Shown one piece after another: positions 13,572 to 32,172 of a stretch of 64,000 nt of DNA. A model generated the notes under the pieces. The model saw only the letters and a list, made by a program, of their open reading frames with translations, had not been told where the DNA came from and searched no databases. A program made the translations under genes and the position numbers. This stretch comes from Diphasiastrum complanatum. Its lineage: Eukaryota > Streptophyta > Lycopodiopsida > Lycopodiales > Lycopodiaceae. Location of the stretch: contig CM055102.1 in the NCBI GenBank assembly GCA_029204225.1, positions 13,603,838 through 13,667,837 of the forward strand. The letters run 5' to 3'. Numbering within the stretch: the stretch's first letter is position 1; the number at the start of each line of letters is the position of its first letter.

Positions 13572-14379
13572 AAAGGGACGTCGGATTTTGACGTCTGTTA
13601 ACAGAATGTTCTCTAAAAATGTCAGGTGTCCGACGGATTTTTATGTCAAAATCCGACGTCCCTGAATAGGTTAAAAAATAGATTAACAAATGCATAAAAA
13701 ATAGAACGCGCATTTTTATCAGTTTATTCTTGGAGTCGTGTTTTTGGAGAGATGCTAGTCTTGGATTGCTTTTGAGACAACATTTTTGGATTGCATTCAA
13801 CATTTGGATCAAGTAACAAGCATGAGGTACGAGTCTATACTTACATTACTCTTATTCACATTATGAATTGCAATATCCTATTGATTACTTTTTGAAAATC
13901 CGACATTGCACAAAGTTTTGCAATTCCTAGTTAGTTAAGACATTGCACATCTTGGAATCCGACATTGCTCATATTTTGAAATCCGACATACAAAACCAAT
14001 AACAATATTGTGATCAATTGCAATAATATATATATTTAAAGTGTCAATCAATGTATCACAAAATTGTTTTTTTTGCAATCTCTCTAACTTACGATAGATG
14101 AACTAGAATTTATATTAAAAATCTAATCTACTACTCGTCGTCTGCTCTGCATGAAAACAAGCAAACAAGACACATTAGTATTTAATGCTTGATCATACTA
14201 ATGGTTAAGAGTGAACACATATGCATTTTACAACAATGATATACCTCATATGAATCCCTAAAGGCAAAGTCATACTCTTCCTTAGTTGGTAGACATCCAT
14301 ATTTGGTAGACGTCCATAGTCCACCAACTATCCATTCAATTTAAGTTGGAATTAGTTTAGGGCTAGGTTGGAGCAGCTA

Positions 14380-14990
14380 GTCATAATGCATATTAAAAAA
14401 GAAAATCATATGAAATCAAAGACAAACTATAAGAGTTTAGATTCACTTACCATGCTTGCTTGCAAGCCCGCCTTTCCGTTCGAGCCCAACTTAGGGTTGC
14501 CTATGCCATGAATCCTAGCGACCGCGACATCTCCTTGAATCTTGTATTTATCTGGTGTTTTTTCATCATTTTTTACATTGTTCCAATCTGACCTTGAATA
14601 TCATTGGGGTTTGGATTGCCTGTCCCTATAGCTCGTCGTGTTGTATCACGACGATGTCTTATCCAGAAGCTCATATGCTTATGAATTTCCTTCGAGTCAA
14701 ATTCTTCTTCTTGTGGGAATTCGCCACGAAGGGTACCAACAACCTACCGTTTAAGATCGTTAGATTGTTCGAACCATTTAATAAACAATATATCATCAAA
14801 ATGGCGTTGGCATAAAGAATACAATCGGTCCATAACCACCCTCCCTTTACGGTTGGCAATTATCTTCCCTTGAGGATCCACGTCATAATAGGGATCCGTG
14901 GATGACTCTTCAGTAGGGGCGGGAGCCGCGGTCGCTTGTGAGGTACCACCCTCGTCTTGACTAAGCATCAAACTTTGCAATTGTGCTTTT
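14380..14990 (-). pseudogene. Possible DNA-transposon ORF remnant
   Basis: On the minus strand an open frame at 14744-14980 reads MQSLMLSQDEGG and ends in the charged string RHFDDILFIKWFEQSNDLKR. Downstream on the same strand, after frame breaks, comes HGIGNPKLGSNGKAG. The low-complexity, charged character and the position beside a CACTA-like word array suggest the accessory ORF of a plant DNA transposon. I do not recognise the family with certainty. No catalytic motif is visible. Confidence 0.3.
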
Positions 14991-15830
14991 TGCTCGGAGT
15001 TAGTGATGCATAAAAATTTGAAACATAATCTCTCGAGCTCTCACCACTGCCGGACCCGACATGATTACCACATTTATAAACATACAATACATTACAATAG
15101 ACCCTAATATATTGAAATGAAGTAGAAAAAATAAAATCAACTACAAAACTTTAATGCATATTAGAGTTAGGCTTTCATACTAGTGATAACAAAAACAAAA
15201 ACAAAAAAAACTCAAAGTTACAAAATTATAAGATTAACAGAGTATAATCAGTGCTTGAAAGTCAACAACTACAAAAGTACGACTAAAGTAGACAATTACA
15301 TCCAGACTAGTTTTAAAGTAGAGTTAAAAACTATTCGCCATTACCCTTTTCAAAATGCTTATCGGAACACCATCCCTTATCCTAAGTAACAACTTAGAGA
15401 AATATTTGTTGCACTATCAATTTCAAATTGTCAAGGCATTACCATCCACAAATAAGTATATGTAGACCTTAACAGACATGTCTAATCCAAGTCATATAAC
15501 TAAACTCATCATACCATTTATATTAGAAATAGTTGAAGTGTAACCAAATGTTTAAACAAAAAGCAGTACACTTCAAAGGAAACCTCGTTAATGGAACTTA
15601 AGCATCAACGAGCAGTACATTCATGATTACTTCATGGCACTTCAACTCTTCATACTCTTTAGTAGTGACAACTATATTGAGGGGATTAGAAAACTATTCA
15701 CATGAATATTTTCATTGTTAACATTAAGAGTGTTGTATGAAGTCTGATCAAAAGAACTCAAGACAATTCGTTCGTTGTGATCATAGTGACCAAAACAAGC
15801 AAGTAAATCGTGAGAGCATTTCTTAATTAG

Positions 15831-15831
<1 letters not shown>

Positions 15832-15884
<53 letters not shown>
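15832..15884. repeat. (GT)n microsatellite
   Basis: About 26 GT units. Short GT runs at about 16952 and 17609 occupy the equivalent position in sister copies of the repeat, so expansion happened mainly in this copy. Confidence 0.95.
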
Positions 15885-15887
<3 letters not shown>

Positions 15888-16105
15888 TTTGAACCCAACA
15901 AATCTAAACCAAACTGCACATTATCACCACAATACCAAACATACAAATATTGAAGTAAATCAAATTTGTATAGAGTCATCACAGTCAAATACATATCATA
16001 TTGACCAAACCTAACAACCAGCAAAAGCTTTGAGTTGAGAAGAATATGCTCATGTGCATCCATCCACAACAACAATCGTGCTAGAATAGGGACATTATTG
16101 TGGGA

Positions 16106-16301
16106 ACTATAGGTGTCTACACATACTCTCAGTTGCTATCCATGTCGCAACAAGCAATCGTTGCGAAGTTAGGTAGCTCTAATTTTGTCCATATCATGAG
16201 TAAACTATAGGTGTCTACACATACTCTTAGTTGCTATCCATGTCACAACAAGCAATCATTGCGAAGTTAGGTAACTCTAATTTTGTCCATATCATGAGTA
16301 A
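16106..16301. repeat. 98 bp tandem duplication
   Basis: Units 16106-16203 and 16204-16301, both starting ACTATAGGTGTCTACACA and ending CATATCATGAGTAA, with only a few differences. Confidence 0.9.
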
Positions 16302-18484
16302 AAAGTCGGACATTGTTTCAGCTTTACTCAAAGTTACAAAATTATAAGATTAACAGTGTATAATCAGTGCTTGAAAGTCAACAATTACAAAAGTACGATT
16401 AAAGTAGACAATTACATCTAGACTAGTTTTAAAGTAGAGTTCAAAACTATCTGCCATTACCCTTTTCAAAATGCTTATTGGAATCCCATCCTTTTTTCTA
16501 AGTAACAACTTAGAAAAATGTGTATTGCACTGTCAATTTCAAGTTGTCAGGGCATTACCATCCACAAATAAGTATATATAGACTTTAACACACAGGTCTA
16601 ATCCAAGTCATATAACTAAACCCATCATACCATTTATATTAGAAATAGTCAAAGTGTAACCAAAGGCTTAACCAAAAAGTAGTACACTTCAAAGGAAACC
16701 TCATTAATGAAAGTTAAGCATCAACGAGTAGTAAATTCATGATCATTTCATGGCACTTCAACTCTTTATACCTGTTAGTAGCAACAATCATATTGAGGGG
16801 ATTAGAAGACTGTTCACATGATTTTTTTTATTGTTAACATTCAGAGTGTTGTACGAAAACTAATCAAAAGAACTCAAGACAATTTGTTCATTGTGATCAT
16901 AGTGACCGAAACAAGCAAGTAATCATGAGAGCATTTCTTAATTAGAAGAGTGTGTGTGTGTGATCCCGCCAACCGTCCCACAGAACAAGATAACCACACT
17001 AGGTGATGCAACAAGTATACCTAGTGTGGTTATACCCTGAAACAACATAGGATAAGAACCATGTGAAGACAATCATCCAGGGGATAAGTTTCAAATATAA
17101 GTCTCCCTATGGAAGATTTTTTCGATGACAAGTATTCTCATTCAAGAGTGTTAACAGATACTTACATTTTTCAAGGACCATGATATCAAGTATATCTTGA
17201 GATTTTTAAACAGCATCCTAGAATTGAGATAATCAATCAGGATATGAAAATAGTTTATCCAAGCCTACTTTTGAACTAGTCCACAATAATTGCCAAATTT
17301 TACACCAGTCTAGAAGTAACATAATTGCATGAGAAGTAAAAGTCTTATAATCATAATATAAGCAACTCGTATGATTACAAAACCAAGTAATTGAAACTTA
17401 TCAATGAGCTTAATTTGTCCAATACTTGTTATAATGCCTCATGTAGTAGGGGACAAGACAATAAAAGATAAAGTGCATACCAGTGCAGGATAGTAATGTC
17501 AAGTGTAACTTTGACACATTGAAATATCAATATTGATGGTGAAGTGTTACTAGGCAAATCTAACCAAGTAGTGGATATTCAAGGTGAATCTTCTCCAACA
17601 CAAGAGTGGTGTGTGTGTGTGTTTGTACCTAACAAATCTAAACAAAACCGAACATAATCGCCACAATACAAGACATACGAATCATAAAGTCAATCGAATT
17701 CGTATAGTGTCATCATAGTAAAAAGAAAACCATATTTTCTCAAGGATAATGCCATCAAATGAATCGAGATAAACACTCAAGATATAATAATAGTTTTTTT
17801 TCAGCCAAATTTCAAACTAGTTCACAATACTAGCCAAAGTTTACGTCAGTCTAGTCGTGACATAACTGCCTGAGAAGCATTTCTCAAGTCTTACAACCAT
17901 AATGTAGGAGGCTGTATGGTTAGGAAATCACATACTTGAAACTTGTCAATGAAATTACCTTGTCCAATACACATTATAATTACCAGTGTAGTAAGGGACA
18001 TGACAATGAAAGACAAAGTACAAACCCATGTAAGATAGTAATGTCAATAGTAACTTTGAAACACTGAAAACCCAATATTGTTGGCGAAATGTTACAAGGC
18101 AAATCTAGCCAAGTATGGTTGGATTTTTTAGGAGAATCCTCTCCAACACATGAGTGGTGTGTGCGTTTTTGGACCAATCATCATAGTCAAAGATATCATA
18201 TTGACCAAACCTAACAACCAGCAAAAGCTCCGAGTTGAGGAGAATATGCTCACCTGCATCCATCCACAACAACAACGGTGTTAGAATAGGGACATTGTTG
18301 TGGTTATCGAAACACCACCCCTTGTCTCAAGTAAAAACTTTGAGAAATATTTATTACACTCTCAATTTCAAATTGTCAAGGCATTACCATCCACAAATAA
18401 GGATATATAGACTTTTACAGACAGGTTTAATCCAAGTCATATAACTAAACCCATCATACCCTTTATATTAGAAATAGTCCAAGT

Positions 18485-19320
18485 TGTGAAAAATGCAAAA
18501 GTTATGCTTGGTCAAGGCCCAATCTATGTATATAGGATGATTACACATGTGTGGAGCCTGTTCCCACGTGTGAAATAAATGTACTTATCATGTACCATAA
18601 TCATATAGGTTGTACATTTGATTTAATTCAAGTTCTAGTGGCTAAAAAGGCCAAAATCTAGTTTTCTAGTCATATGACACATGGCATCAATCGATTATTG
18701 ATTGCATGAGCCACATCATTAGATTAGGTGTCACATCCCATGTGTAGAGGTCTACTCACACGTGTGGAATAAGCTGAGGAAATCGAATTTGCACTTCTAG
18801 AAGAGTTTTTTCCTAGTTCTCTACATCGAAGAAAAATGGACCAAAAGTGCTCAAAATAGAAGGCTTTGTCCAAGTGTCAATTTTGCATGATGAATCATCA
18901 CATGACAAAGCACCCTCACACATGTGAGATTAGAGGGATGATCAGTACCACGAGCTCCCACTTTTTGTATATATAGAGCCACATTTGGCCATAATAAACG
19001 AGAAACACCAATCTTGGTTTTGGAGGCAATTCTTGTCAATTTCATCATTTGTCTTCATTTTTCTTGATAGTTTTGAGTTCCTATCATATTGTACTTTGAT
19101 TTCAGGCTGGAGTCTCCACTCTGATAGGTTTTCACACGTGTGAAATCAGCAAGTACATTTACCTTCATTAATGATTGTTCTTGTTAGATTTTCATGACTA
19201 GAATTGATCTAGATTGATCTAAATCTTGTGTAGATTGATAGATCAATTGTATCTAACATCCAATCCCTCTTGTGAATCATTTTAGGATCCATTTTTGGTC
19301 CTATTTTGCAGATTTCCACA
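18485..19320 (+). repeat. 5' LTR of copia-2
   Basis: 836 bp, TG...CA, closely similar to 24729-25559. Contains a TATATATAGAG promoter-like string near 18968. Confidence 0.93.
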
Positions 19321-19922
19321 TGGTATCAGAGCCAAGTACAAGAGGATTTATGAAGATTTGATGGGGTTGACCCAAAACTAAGCCCAAATTAACAAGTTTT
19401 TGGAAACTAGCTAATTCTGATGTGGCGAGTTGGATTTGATAGCTATACTCAAAATTTTTGGACCAGAACTTGTTGTGAGCTGTAGGAGTACATTTCACAC
19501 GTGTGGGGGGCATACAGATCCAGTTTTGGTTGAGAAAATTCAAATTTATGTATAATTTGACTCACACACCCAAATTTAATGATTTTTAATGCAAATTCAA
19601 GCTTTTTCTATAGAAATTCTATCCCTATGATTTGTTCTTGGATTAGATCAGCCAAAAAATTAAATTTGAAGCTTGATTCAGGTGCATTAAATGAGTTTCT
19701 CTGATTTTTTGAGTGCATGTTGAAGCTGAGAGAGACATTGCCAAAAATCATAGATTAAGGAGTGATTTTGCAAGGTTGAGACTAGAATCTAAACTTCCAT
19801 CATTCTAGATTGGTTCATGAGTGATAGGATTGTGTCTATAAGCTTTCAAATTGCTAGAAGACTTTAGGTTCAGATCTCTTAGAGAAACCATAAGTGTTTC
19901 TAGTGTTTTTTCACATTCAAAA

Positions 19923-20685
19923 ATGGCATCTATGGGTGGTTTTTTGCTTGAAGCTAGTGAAAGGCTCACATCCACTAATTATGCTATTTGGAAAGTTTGA
20001 ATGGAGTCTTTGCTTGTACTTCATGATATTTATGACATAGTACTTGAGGTGGAAGTAGAACCTCAAGGAGGTGTTGAATTGGTAAAGTACAAAAAGAGAT
20101 GTAGAGTTGCATTACATTGTATATAAATGAATGTAAGTAATGAACTTTTGAAGGAAATCTCATCTTCTACCACATCCAAAGAGGCATGGAATTCACTAAA
20201 AGCAACTTATGAATCCAAGAATACTTCAAGGATACTCATGCTTAGGAATCAAATTCTTCAAAGCATGAAAGGAAGTAGTGAAAGTGGCCAAAATTATGTT
20301 CTTAGGATCAAATCTTTGAATAAGGAGTTGCCTTCTATAGATGATAAAATCAAAGATGATGAATTAGTTCAAATCATTTTGAATGGATTAGGAGATGATT
20401 ATTCTAATCTTGTCCAAATCTTTGCTATTCAAGATTCACTTCCTATTATTGAAAAACTTCAAAGTGTGTTTGTAAGTGAGGAAAGTAGAATGCTTCATAT
20501 CAAAAGTAGGATGAGTTCCTTATCTTTGAATAATGGTGATGAAAAAGCTAACTTTTCTTTGAAAGGAAAAAAAAAAAAGTTTCCATCCAAGAAGACTCAA
20601 GACATGGAGATAGAGCGCAAGGATGGAGCATCAAGTTCCAAAGGCAAGAGCAAAAAGGACAAGAAGAAGCTAAAGTGTTTCTTTT

Positions 20686-20693
<8 letters not shown>
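19923..20693 (+). pseudogene. copia-2 gag
   Basis: Begins MASMGGFLLEASERLTSTNY; two early stops follow. The long open part (20127-20693) has the gag core with SSTTSKEAWNSLKATYE and LRIKSLNKELPSIDD. The frame ends KKLKCFFSG, exactly where a zinc knuckle (CFFCxxxGHxxxxC) would start. The sequence there switches to a piece of a gypsy element, so the knuckle and everything after it were lost by the replacement. Confidence 0.88.
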
Positions 20694-24002
<3,309 letters not shown>

Positions 24003-24015
<13 letters not shown>

Positions 24016-24243
24016 TGGTTGGAAGTGTGAATATGGCAAGGGAGGAGCTCACTCAAGTGGAATTGTGGCACAAAAGGTTAGGCCATCCTAACTTCAAAGC
24101 TATGGAGACCATGGTGACAAAGGAGCTAGCAAGTGGACTTCCCAAAACCATATCCAAGTGTGGAAAGCTTTGTGAAGCTTGTGGGCTTTCCAAATCTCAT
24201 AAGCTACCTTTCAAGAGATCTTTGACAAGATCCATACTCGGAC
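24003..24243 (+). pseudogene. copia-2 GAG-pre-integrase domain
   Basis: Reads ELWHKRLGHPNFKAMETM ... CGKLCEACGLSKSHKLPF, the HHCC zinc-binding domain ahead of copia integrase. The catalytic core that should follow is deleted, and the sequence jumps directly to RNase H. Confidence 0.88.
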
Positions 24244-24245
24244 TC

Positions 24246-24719
24246 AAGTTTTGCAGGTGACAAGATGGATAGAATATCCATAAGTGCATTTGCTACATTC
24301 TTATGTGGAGGAGTCATATCTTGGCTTTCCAAAAAGCAAGATACCATCTCTCTTTCATCAACAGAATCCGAGTATAAAGCTATGACAAAACAACAAAGGA
24401 GATTCTTTGGCTTAAAAGGCTTTTGGAGGAACTTCATGTGATCAAGGATGGAGACATTCCATGCATATATTGTGACAATCAAGCAGCTCAACAACTTGCA
24501 AACAATCCAATCTTCCATGCTCGAACAAAGCACATTGAGATTTTACTTCATTTCGTGAGGGAGAAAGTGCAAGAAAAAGAGATCAAGCTTATACATGTTT
24601 CATTATCAGATTGCATTGCTGGTATACTCACCAAGACATTTCCCAAAGATCCATTTGTAAAATCAAGATTGTCTCTTGGGGTTATAGATAGATCTATGCT
24701 AGAGTTACCAAGCTAGATT
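24246..24719 (+). pseudogene. copia-2 RNase H end of pol
   Basis: Contains GGVISWLSKKQDTISLSSTE followed by SEYKAM, then after a frame change CDNQAAQQLANNPIFHARTK and HIEI, and the final DCIAGILTK block. These are the standard C-terminal RNase H landmarks of copia pol. The reading frame ends ten bases before the 3' LTR. Confidence 0.9.
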
Positions 24720-24728
24720 TTTGAGGAG

Positions 24729-25559
24729 TGTGAAAAATGCAAATTATGCTTGGTCAAGGCCCAATCTATGTATATAGGATGATTACACATGTGTGGATCT
24801 TGTTCCCGTGTGTGAAATAAATGTACTTGTCATGTACCATAATCATATAGGTTGTACATTTGATTTAATTCAAGTTCTAGTGGCTAAAAAGGCCAAAATC
24901 TAGTTTTCTAGTCATATGACACATGGCATCAATCTATTGATTGCATGAGCCACATCATTAGATTAGGTGTCACATCCCATGTGTAGAGGTCTACTCACAC
25001 GTGTGGAATAAGCTGAGGAAGTCGAATTTGCATTTCTAGAAGAGTTTTTTCCTAGTTCTCTACATCGAAGAAAAATGGACCAAAAGTGCTCAAAATAGAA
25101 GGCTTTGTCCAAGTGTCAATTTTGCATGATGAATCATCACATGACAAATCACGCTCACACATGTGAGATTAGAGGGATGATCAGTACCACGAGCTCCCAC
25201 CTTTTGTATATATAGAGCCACATTTGGCCATAATAAACGAGAAACACCAATCTTGGTTTTGGAGGCAATTCTTGTCAATTTCATCATTTGTCTTCATTTT
25301 TCTTGATAGTTTTGAGTTCCTATCATATTGTACTTTGATTTCAATATGGAGTCTGTACTTTGACAGGTTTTCACACGTGTGAAACCAACAAGTACATTTA
25401 CCTTCATTAATGATTGTTCTTGTTAGATTTTCATGACTAGAATTGATCTAGATTGATCTAAATCTTGTGTAGATTGATAGATCAATTGTATCTAACATCC
25501 AATCTCTCTTGTGGATTTTTTTAGGATCCATTCTTGGTCCTATTTTGCAGATTTCCACA
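24729..25559 (+). repeat. 3' LTR of copia-2
   Basis: 831 bp, near-identical to the 5' LTR, followed by GAAGT and the resumption of the interrupted repeat array. Confidence 0.93.
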
Positions 25560-25850
25560 GAAGTGTAACCAAAGGTTTAAACAAAAAAGTAGTACACTTC
25601 AAAGGAAACCATGTTAATGAAAGTTATGCATCAACGAGCAGTACATTCATGATCATTTCGTGGCACTTCAACTCTTCATACCCATTAGTAGTAACAACCA
25701 TATTGAGGGGATTAGAAGACTGTTCACACGAATATTTTTATTGTTAACATTAAGAGTGTTGTACGAAGTCTGATCAAAAGAACTCAAGAGAGTTCGTTCA
25801 TCATAGTGACCGAAACAAGCGAGTAAATCATGAGAGCATTTCTACAAGCC
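25560..25850. repeat. Repeat array, right half
   Basis: Continues the unit cut by copia-2: GTGTAACCAAAGG through CATGAGAGCATTTC matches 15540-15820 and 16650-16940. Confidence 0.85.
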
Positions 25851-26326
25851 TCAAAATAGCAGCTAACACCTATCACTCTCCTCACCCTTCGAGTGTGAAC
25901 GGTTGGATGTGTAATCCTGCACCTCCATATACTAGACAACTCAAGGTGACATTTAGCTCCACCCCAATTTCATTTTTATTTCCATGTGGGATGTAGAGTG
26001 CTTCTCATTCAATAGTATGGATTGTTAAGCTCTTTTCAAGATTTGAGCCACCTCTAAAATAAATTGAATTAAGCTTTTGAAAGAGTATGGTTTTAGTTTC
26101 ATCATCATTATTTGTCTTCTTTGAGAAGATGGATTGTACTAGACTAGAAATTTTGGACTAAACTTTTAAGTCATGTTAGTGTGAAAAACCTAGATGTAAA
26201 CTTCCACAAAACATATTGTTAAATGAATTTTATGGCGCATAGTTACATTGTATTATCGACAATAGATTTCACCAATTTTGTAGATCGAGACTTATTGTAA
26301 GGTGTACTACAATTCTTTTTTTTTAA
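25851..26326. other. No recognisable gene
   Basis: AT-rich sequence without a supported feature. Confidence 0.45.
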
Positions 26327-27010
26327 GAGCATGCGATTTTTTTGCATAACTTTTATTGGAATTGAAAGTGGGTCTAGAAACTTTTAAAATTGGTACGCGT
26401 ACTTTTGAAGATCCATTTCATCATAATCTCTTTGAAACCCAACGGGGTTGGCTCAGTTGGTTGGCTTGGCATCCAAAGTTTCTTTGGTCCCAGGTTCGAA
26501 CCTCCCCTTGGAAACCAAGAAGCATAATATCTTTGAAACATCTCCATGGTTTGGTACATGGAGGCCAACACTTTTAGCTCATTGTTTGAGGATTATACCA
26601 TTGTCCTCTCTTTTGTTCTCACATAGAAGTCCTTGGGCTTTGGAGCATAAAGAACATTATGCTTATAAAACTCACGGGGCTCTCAACATGAACCAACTAA
26701 TATATCCCGCCATGTCACTAGTCCAAGAAAGTCCTAATTTTTTTTGCATAACTTTTATTGGAAGGGAAAATCTTTCTAAAAATCCTTAAATTTGGTACAT
26801 GCAATTTTGAAGCTACACTTCACCATAACGAGCTGTTGAAACATTCCAATCGTCACCTACATGAAGGCCAACACTTTTAGCTCATTTTAGGGTTATATAA
26901 TTTGTCCTCTCCTCGGGCTTTGGCAGCATAAAGAACATTATGTCCATAAAGCTCACGGGAATCTTAACCTAAACCGACTCATATATGACGCATGTCACGT
27001 CCAAGAAAGT
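26327..27010. repeat. Direct duplication of about 270-350 bp
   Basis: The block starting TTTTTTGCATAACTTTTATTGGA at 26336 is repeated from 26742. Shared landmarks are GGCCAACACTTTTAGCTCATT, ATAAAGAACATTATG and GTCCAAGAAAGTC. The first copy contains a SINE head absent from the second. Confidence 0.82.
26439..26529 (+). mobile_element. Short tRNA-derived SINE
   Basis: A 91 bp insertion with Pol III promoter boxes: A box TGGCTCAGTTGG (26449-26460) and B box GGTTCGAACCT (26493-26503). It is flanked by TCTTTGAAAC on both sides (26429-26438 and 26530-26539) and absent from the duplicate block at 26742-27010. It has a tRNA head but little or no body or tail. Confidence 0.75.
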
Positions 27011-29663
<2,653 letters not shown>

Positions 29664-30776
29664 ACATATGTTGAACATTTTGAAGTTTTTCTCAAATGAG
29701 ATATTTGTGCTTAATCTTGAAAGGCACCAAAATCACAAAGCCTCATATCCCCTACCATATGGCCTGTTGACACTCTGCTGAGATTTTATGCTTTCTTCAA
29801 ACTTGGCATTTCTACCCTGTGGCTGCCCATTTCTGAAGTCGTTAGCCTGTCTTAGTACTTTGAAGGACTACAGCTACAAAGAAAGCTGACGAAGTGCCAG
29901 AAAAATGTCTGCTGTTTATTAGCAAGTTGCTGGCCTTGGCATATGCACATGATGATAATTTGTTCTGGAAATACCTTTCATATATTGCCCTTGTTACGAT
30001 ATCATATCATACCAGCTTTGCTACTTTCAGAACGGGCTGCCTTTTTGCTCAATATTTTACTAAGTAACTTTTGATATCTCAAGTGATTAGATGTCTGTTT
30101 GCCATCTTGCAACTATCAGTGTGATGAGTCAAGAGGTCCGAAAAATTATATCATCATAATTAATTTTCATGTATTATGCCTTGGCATGTCTTTTCCTAAA
30201 ATTGATGTACTTATGAGTCTATTATCTGATTAGATGATGGGTCTGAACATCAGGACGCAAAAGCTAGCGTAGTTTGCTGGAACTCTTGGGAGTTTGTGAT
30301 GAGTAGAGACGTGACAGCAGTTAGAACAGATTAGTTTCGACTATGAGTGGGGATGTCACAGCAGTTAAAAAACCGAAGTATTATTTTGTTCAGGATGGGT
30401 GCTTATCATTTCTATTGTGTTCTGTGGTATTATCACCAGACTAATGTCTGCTTGATGTTCATGTTCAAGTAGTTAGTTGCACACGGTTGGCTGCAACTCA
30501 AGCAGGAGACAATCCTGTCATGATAAAGCTTATCCTCGCGAAGCAATTTTGCATCGTTATACTTATTTCTGAGGTTGAACACTAGCTGCTCACATATAAA
30601 TTTTGAAGATGAAACGTCTTTTCTTCCTCTTGTATGGTGCAAGGCCAAGTACTTTCAGCCAGATGATTTCACAAATTACAATGTTTAGAACTTTGGAATG
30701 GCTGAAACCAGTAATTAAAAACCAGGTCACATCACATGTAGACCTGGGTCATCATTGCCACAGGTAACACTCTTCT
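29664..30776. other. 3' flank of the E2 gene, no second gene
   Basis: Contains the E2 3' UTR, with no clear AATAAA close to the stop, followed by featureless sequence. Confidence 0.45.
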
Positions 30777-30777
30777 T

Positions 30778-31004
30778 AGAGCTCCTTTCCATGCTCACCC
30801 CCTCACCTGGGCAGAGTGACCCAACGCAACAGCACGGGTGAGAGGGTTTGCAGGATTCAAAAAATCAGCTCTTGGAAAAAGGGTGACAGGTGGAAGGTGA
30901 GGTAGGGTGACACATCGCAGGTGAGGGTGAGCAATGGAAAGGGCCCAAAGATGAGGTAGGGTGACACACATCGAAGGTGAGAGGGTGAGCATGAAAAGGG
31001 CCTA
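30778..31004. mobile_element. MITE-like inverted-repeat element
   Basis: Imperfect terminal inverted repeats of about 28 bp: left arm CTCCTTTCCATGCTCACC near 30782-30799, right arm GGTGAGCATGAAAAGGGCC near 30984-31002. The inside has several copies of GGTGAGG and GTAGGGTGACACA. A TTA on both sides could be a Tourist-type target duplication, but its register is uncertain. Confidence 0.6.
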
Positions 31005-32172
31005 TTATCCACCTCAGCTAAGGTGAGCGACTATAAGATTTTTCATGAGCGACTATAAGATTTTTCGTGTATCTGGGTGCATCAATGCTCTAGACTTTGT
31101 AATGACGACCCTCTTAACATTAGATTTAGGCTTATATATCAACTTGGGCTATGCTAATATATGCCATTGGGCCATATTCTTTGGGATCTAATGCTTATTA
31201 TTTGTGATTTGAGAGCACTAAGTCTATGATAGAAGTTATTGCTACAAGAAACACATTGGTCATGTGTTGATTCTCTAGGTTTTAAGATTTGTAAAAGAAG
31301 ATGCTGCAAATGATGTTGACTAGATGGGTAGAACTATATTCCATGGATTATTAAATGAGTTTTCACCAATAAATCTATCAATGAAGTGTTTGTGATCCAT
31401 CTAAAAAAAATGATATAGCAAACAAAAAATTGGATACTTGTAAATTGCAGTTGAAGGTTTCACACAAAACGTTACTCCTTAAGACACTGTAAAAATCAAA
31501 GGATTATGTATAATAAAAAACAAAGCACGTCATTCCATGCAAAAAACAAGTTGGAAATTGCAATTTACATTGTAGTTGCTCACAATAGTATTCACGTTAA
31601 TTTGCCATGACAAATTGGTTTCATACCACTTGTTCACAAAAATCAAATAAAAGTCTTCAAAATAGAAACGTAAGACTAAAGAATTGGACTGGATTAGATA
31701 TAGATGACATCCTTTATACGTCCCTAATAGACATGACTAGGTTGATCCTTAGTTTGGGATCAATGTTGGTGTTACAAAGGATGCAAACTTAGCTCGCCTA
31801 CTTTTAAGCGTATGTGCCTTTATGGTTATAGCACCAACAAGCAATAAAAGCATGCCAAGTCTTGAGAGAGGAAATCACTAATAAGAGGATTGAGAGCCAT
31901 CGTGCAACTCAAGATTTTATCTAACTATGCCTTAAGAGAGCATTTGTGGTACGCAATGATCTATACTTGGTCTTTTAATTGATAAATCCGTAATATATAT
32001 TTCCTTCTCTACTCTATTAATATTATTTGATTTGATCAACTCTTCTATTGAGTACTCACCTTATTTATAAGCAATCCCTGACTTAGTGCTCTCAAATGAC
32101 AACCAAGGACTTCACCAAATATACAATGCACACTTTACAACTTGGGCTATCAATCGGAGGTAAGTCAAATTT
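31005..32172. other. No recognisable gene
   Basis: AT-rich. No LTR or gag that could belong to the gypsy element downstream is visible. Confidence 0.45.

Larger units (their letters stand above)
8536..14060. mobile_element. CACTA-like DNA element (interrupted by copia-1)
   Basis: At 8536 the sequence starts CACTACAACACCCG, as En/Spm (CACTA) termini do. It is followed by a 17 bp palindrome (GATTTGCG-A-CGCAAATC) and many copies of a GACGTC/CCGACGTC word between 8570 and 8970. The same word array resumes on the far side of copia-1 at 13577-13690, then thins to CCGACATTG copies up to about 13990. Subterminal repeats of this kind are typical of CACTA elements. I could not find the opposite CACTA terminus, so the right boundary is approximate and the class is tentative. 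Confidence 0.45.
15211..18480. repeat. Complex repeat array (left half)
   Basis: One type, starting CTCAAAGTTACAAAATTATAAG, occurs at 15211-15830 and 16328-16950. Part of it recurs at about 18310-18480 and continues at 25560-25850 across copia-2. A second type occurs at about 17160-17620 and 17720-18160, sharing ordered landmarks such as TTGTCCAATAC, ATAGTAATGTCAA, GGCAAATCTA and CTCCAACACA. A block at 15980-16100 recurs at 18190-18300. Copies are clearly diverged. No protein is encoded. Confidence 0.8.
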
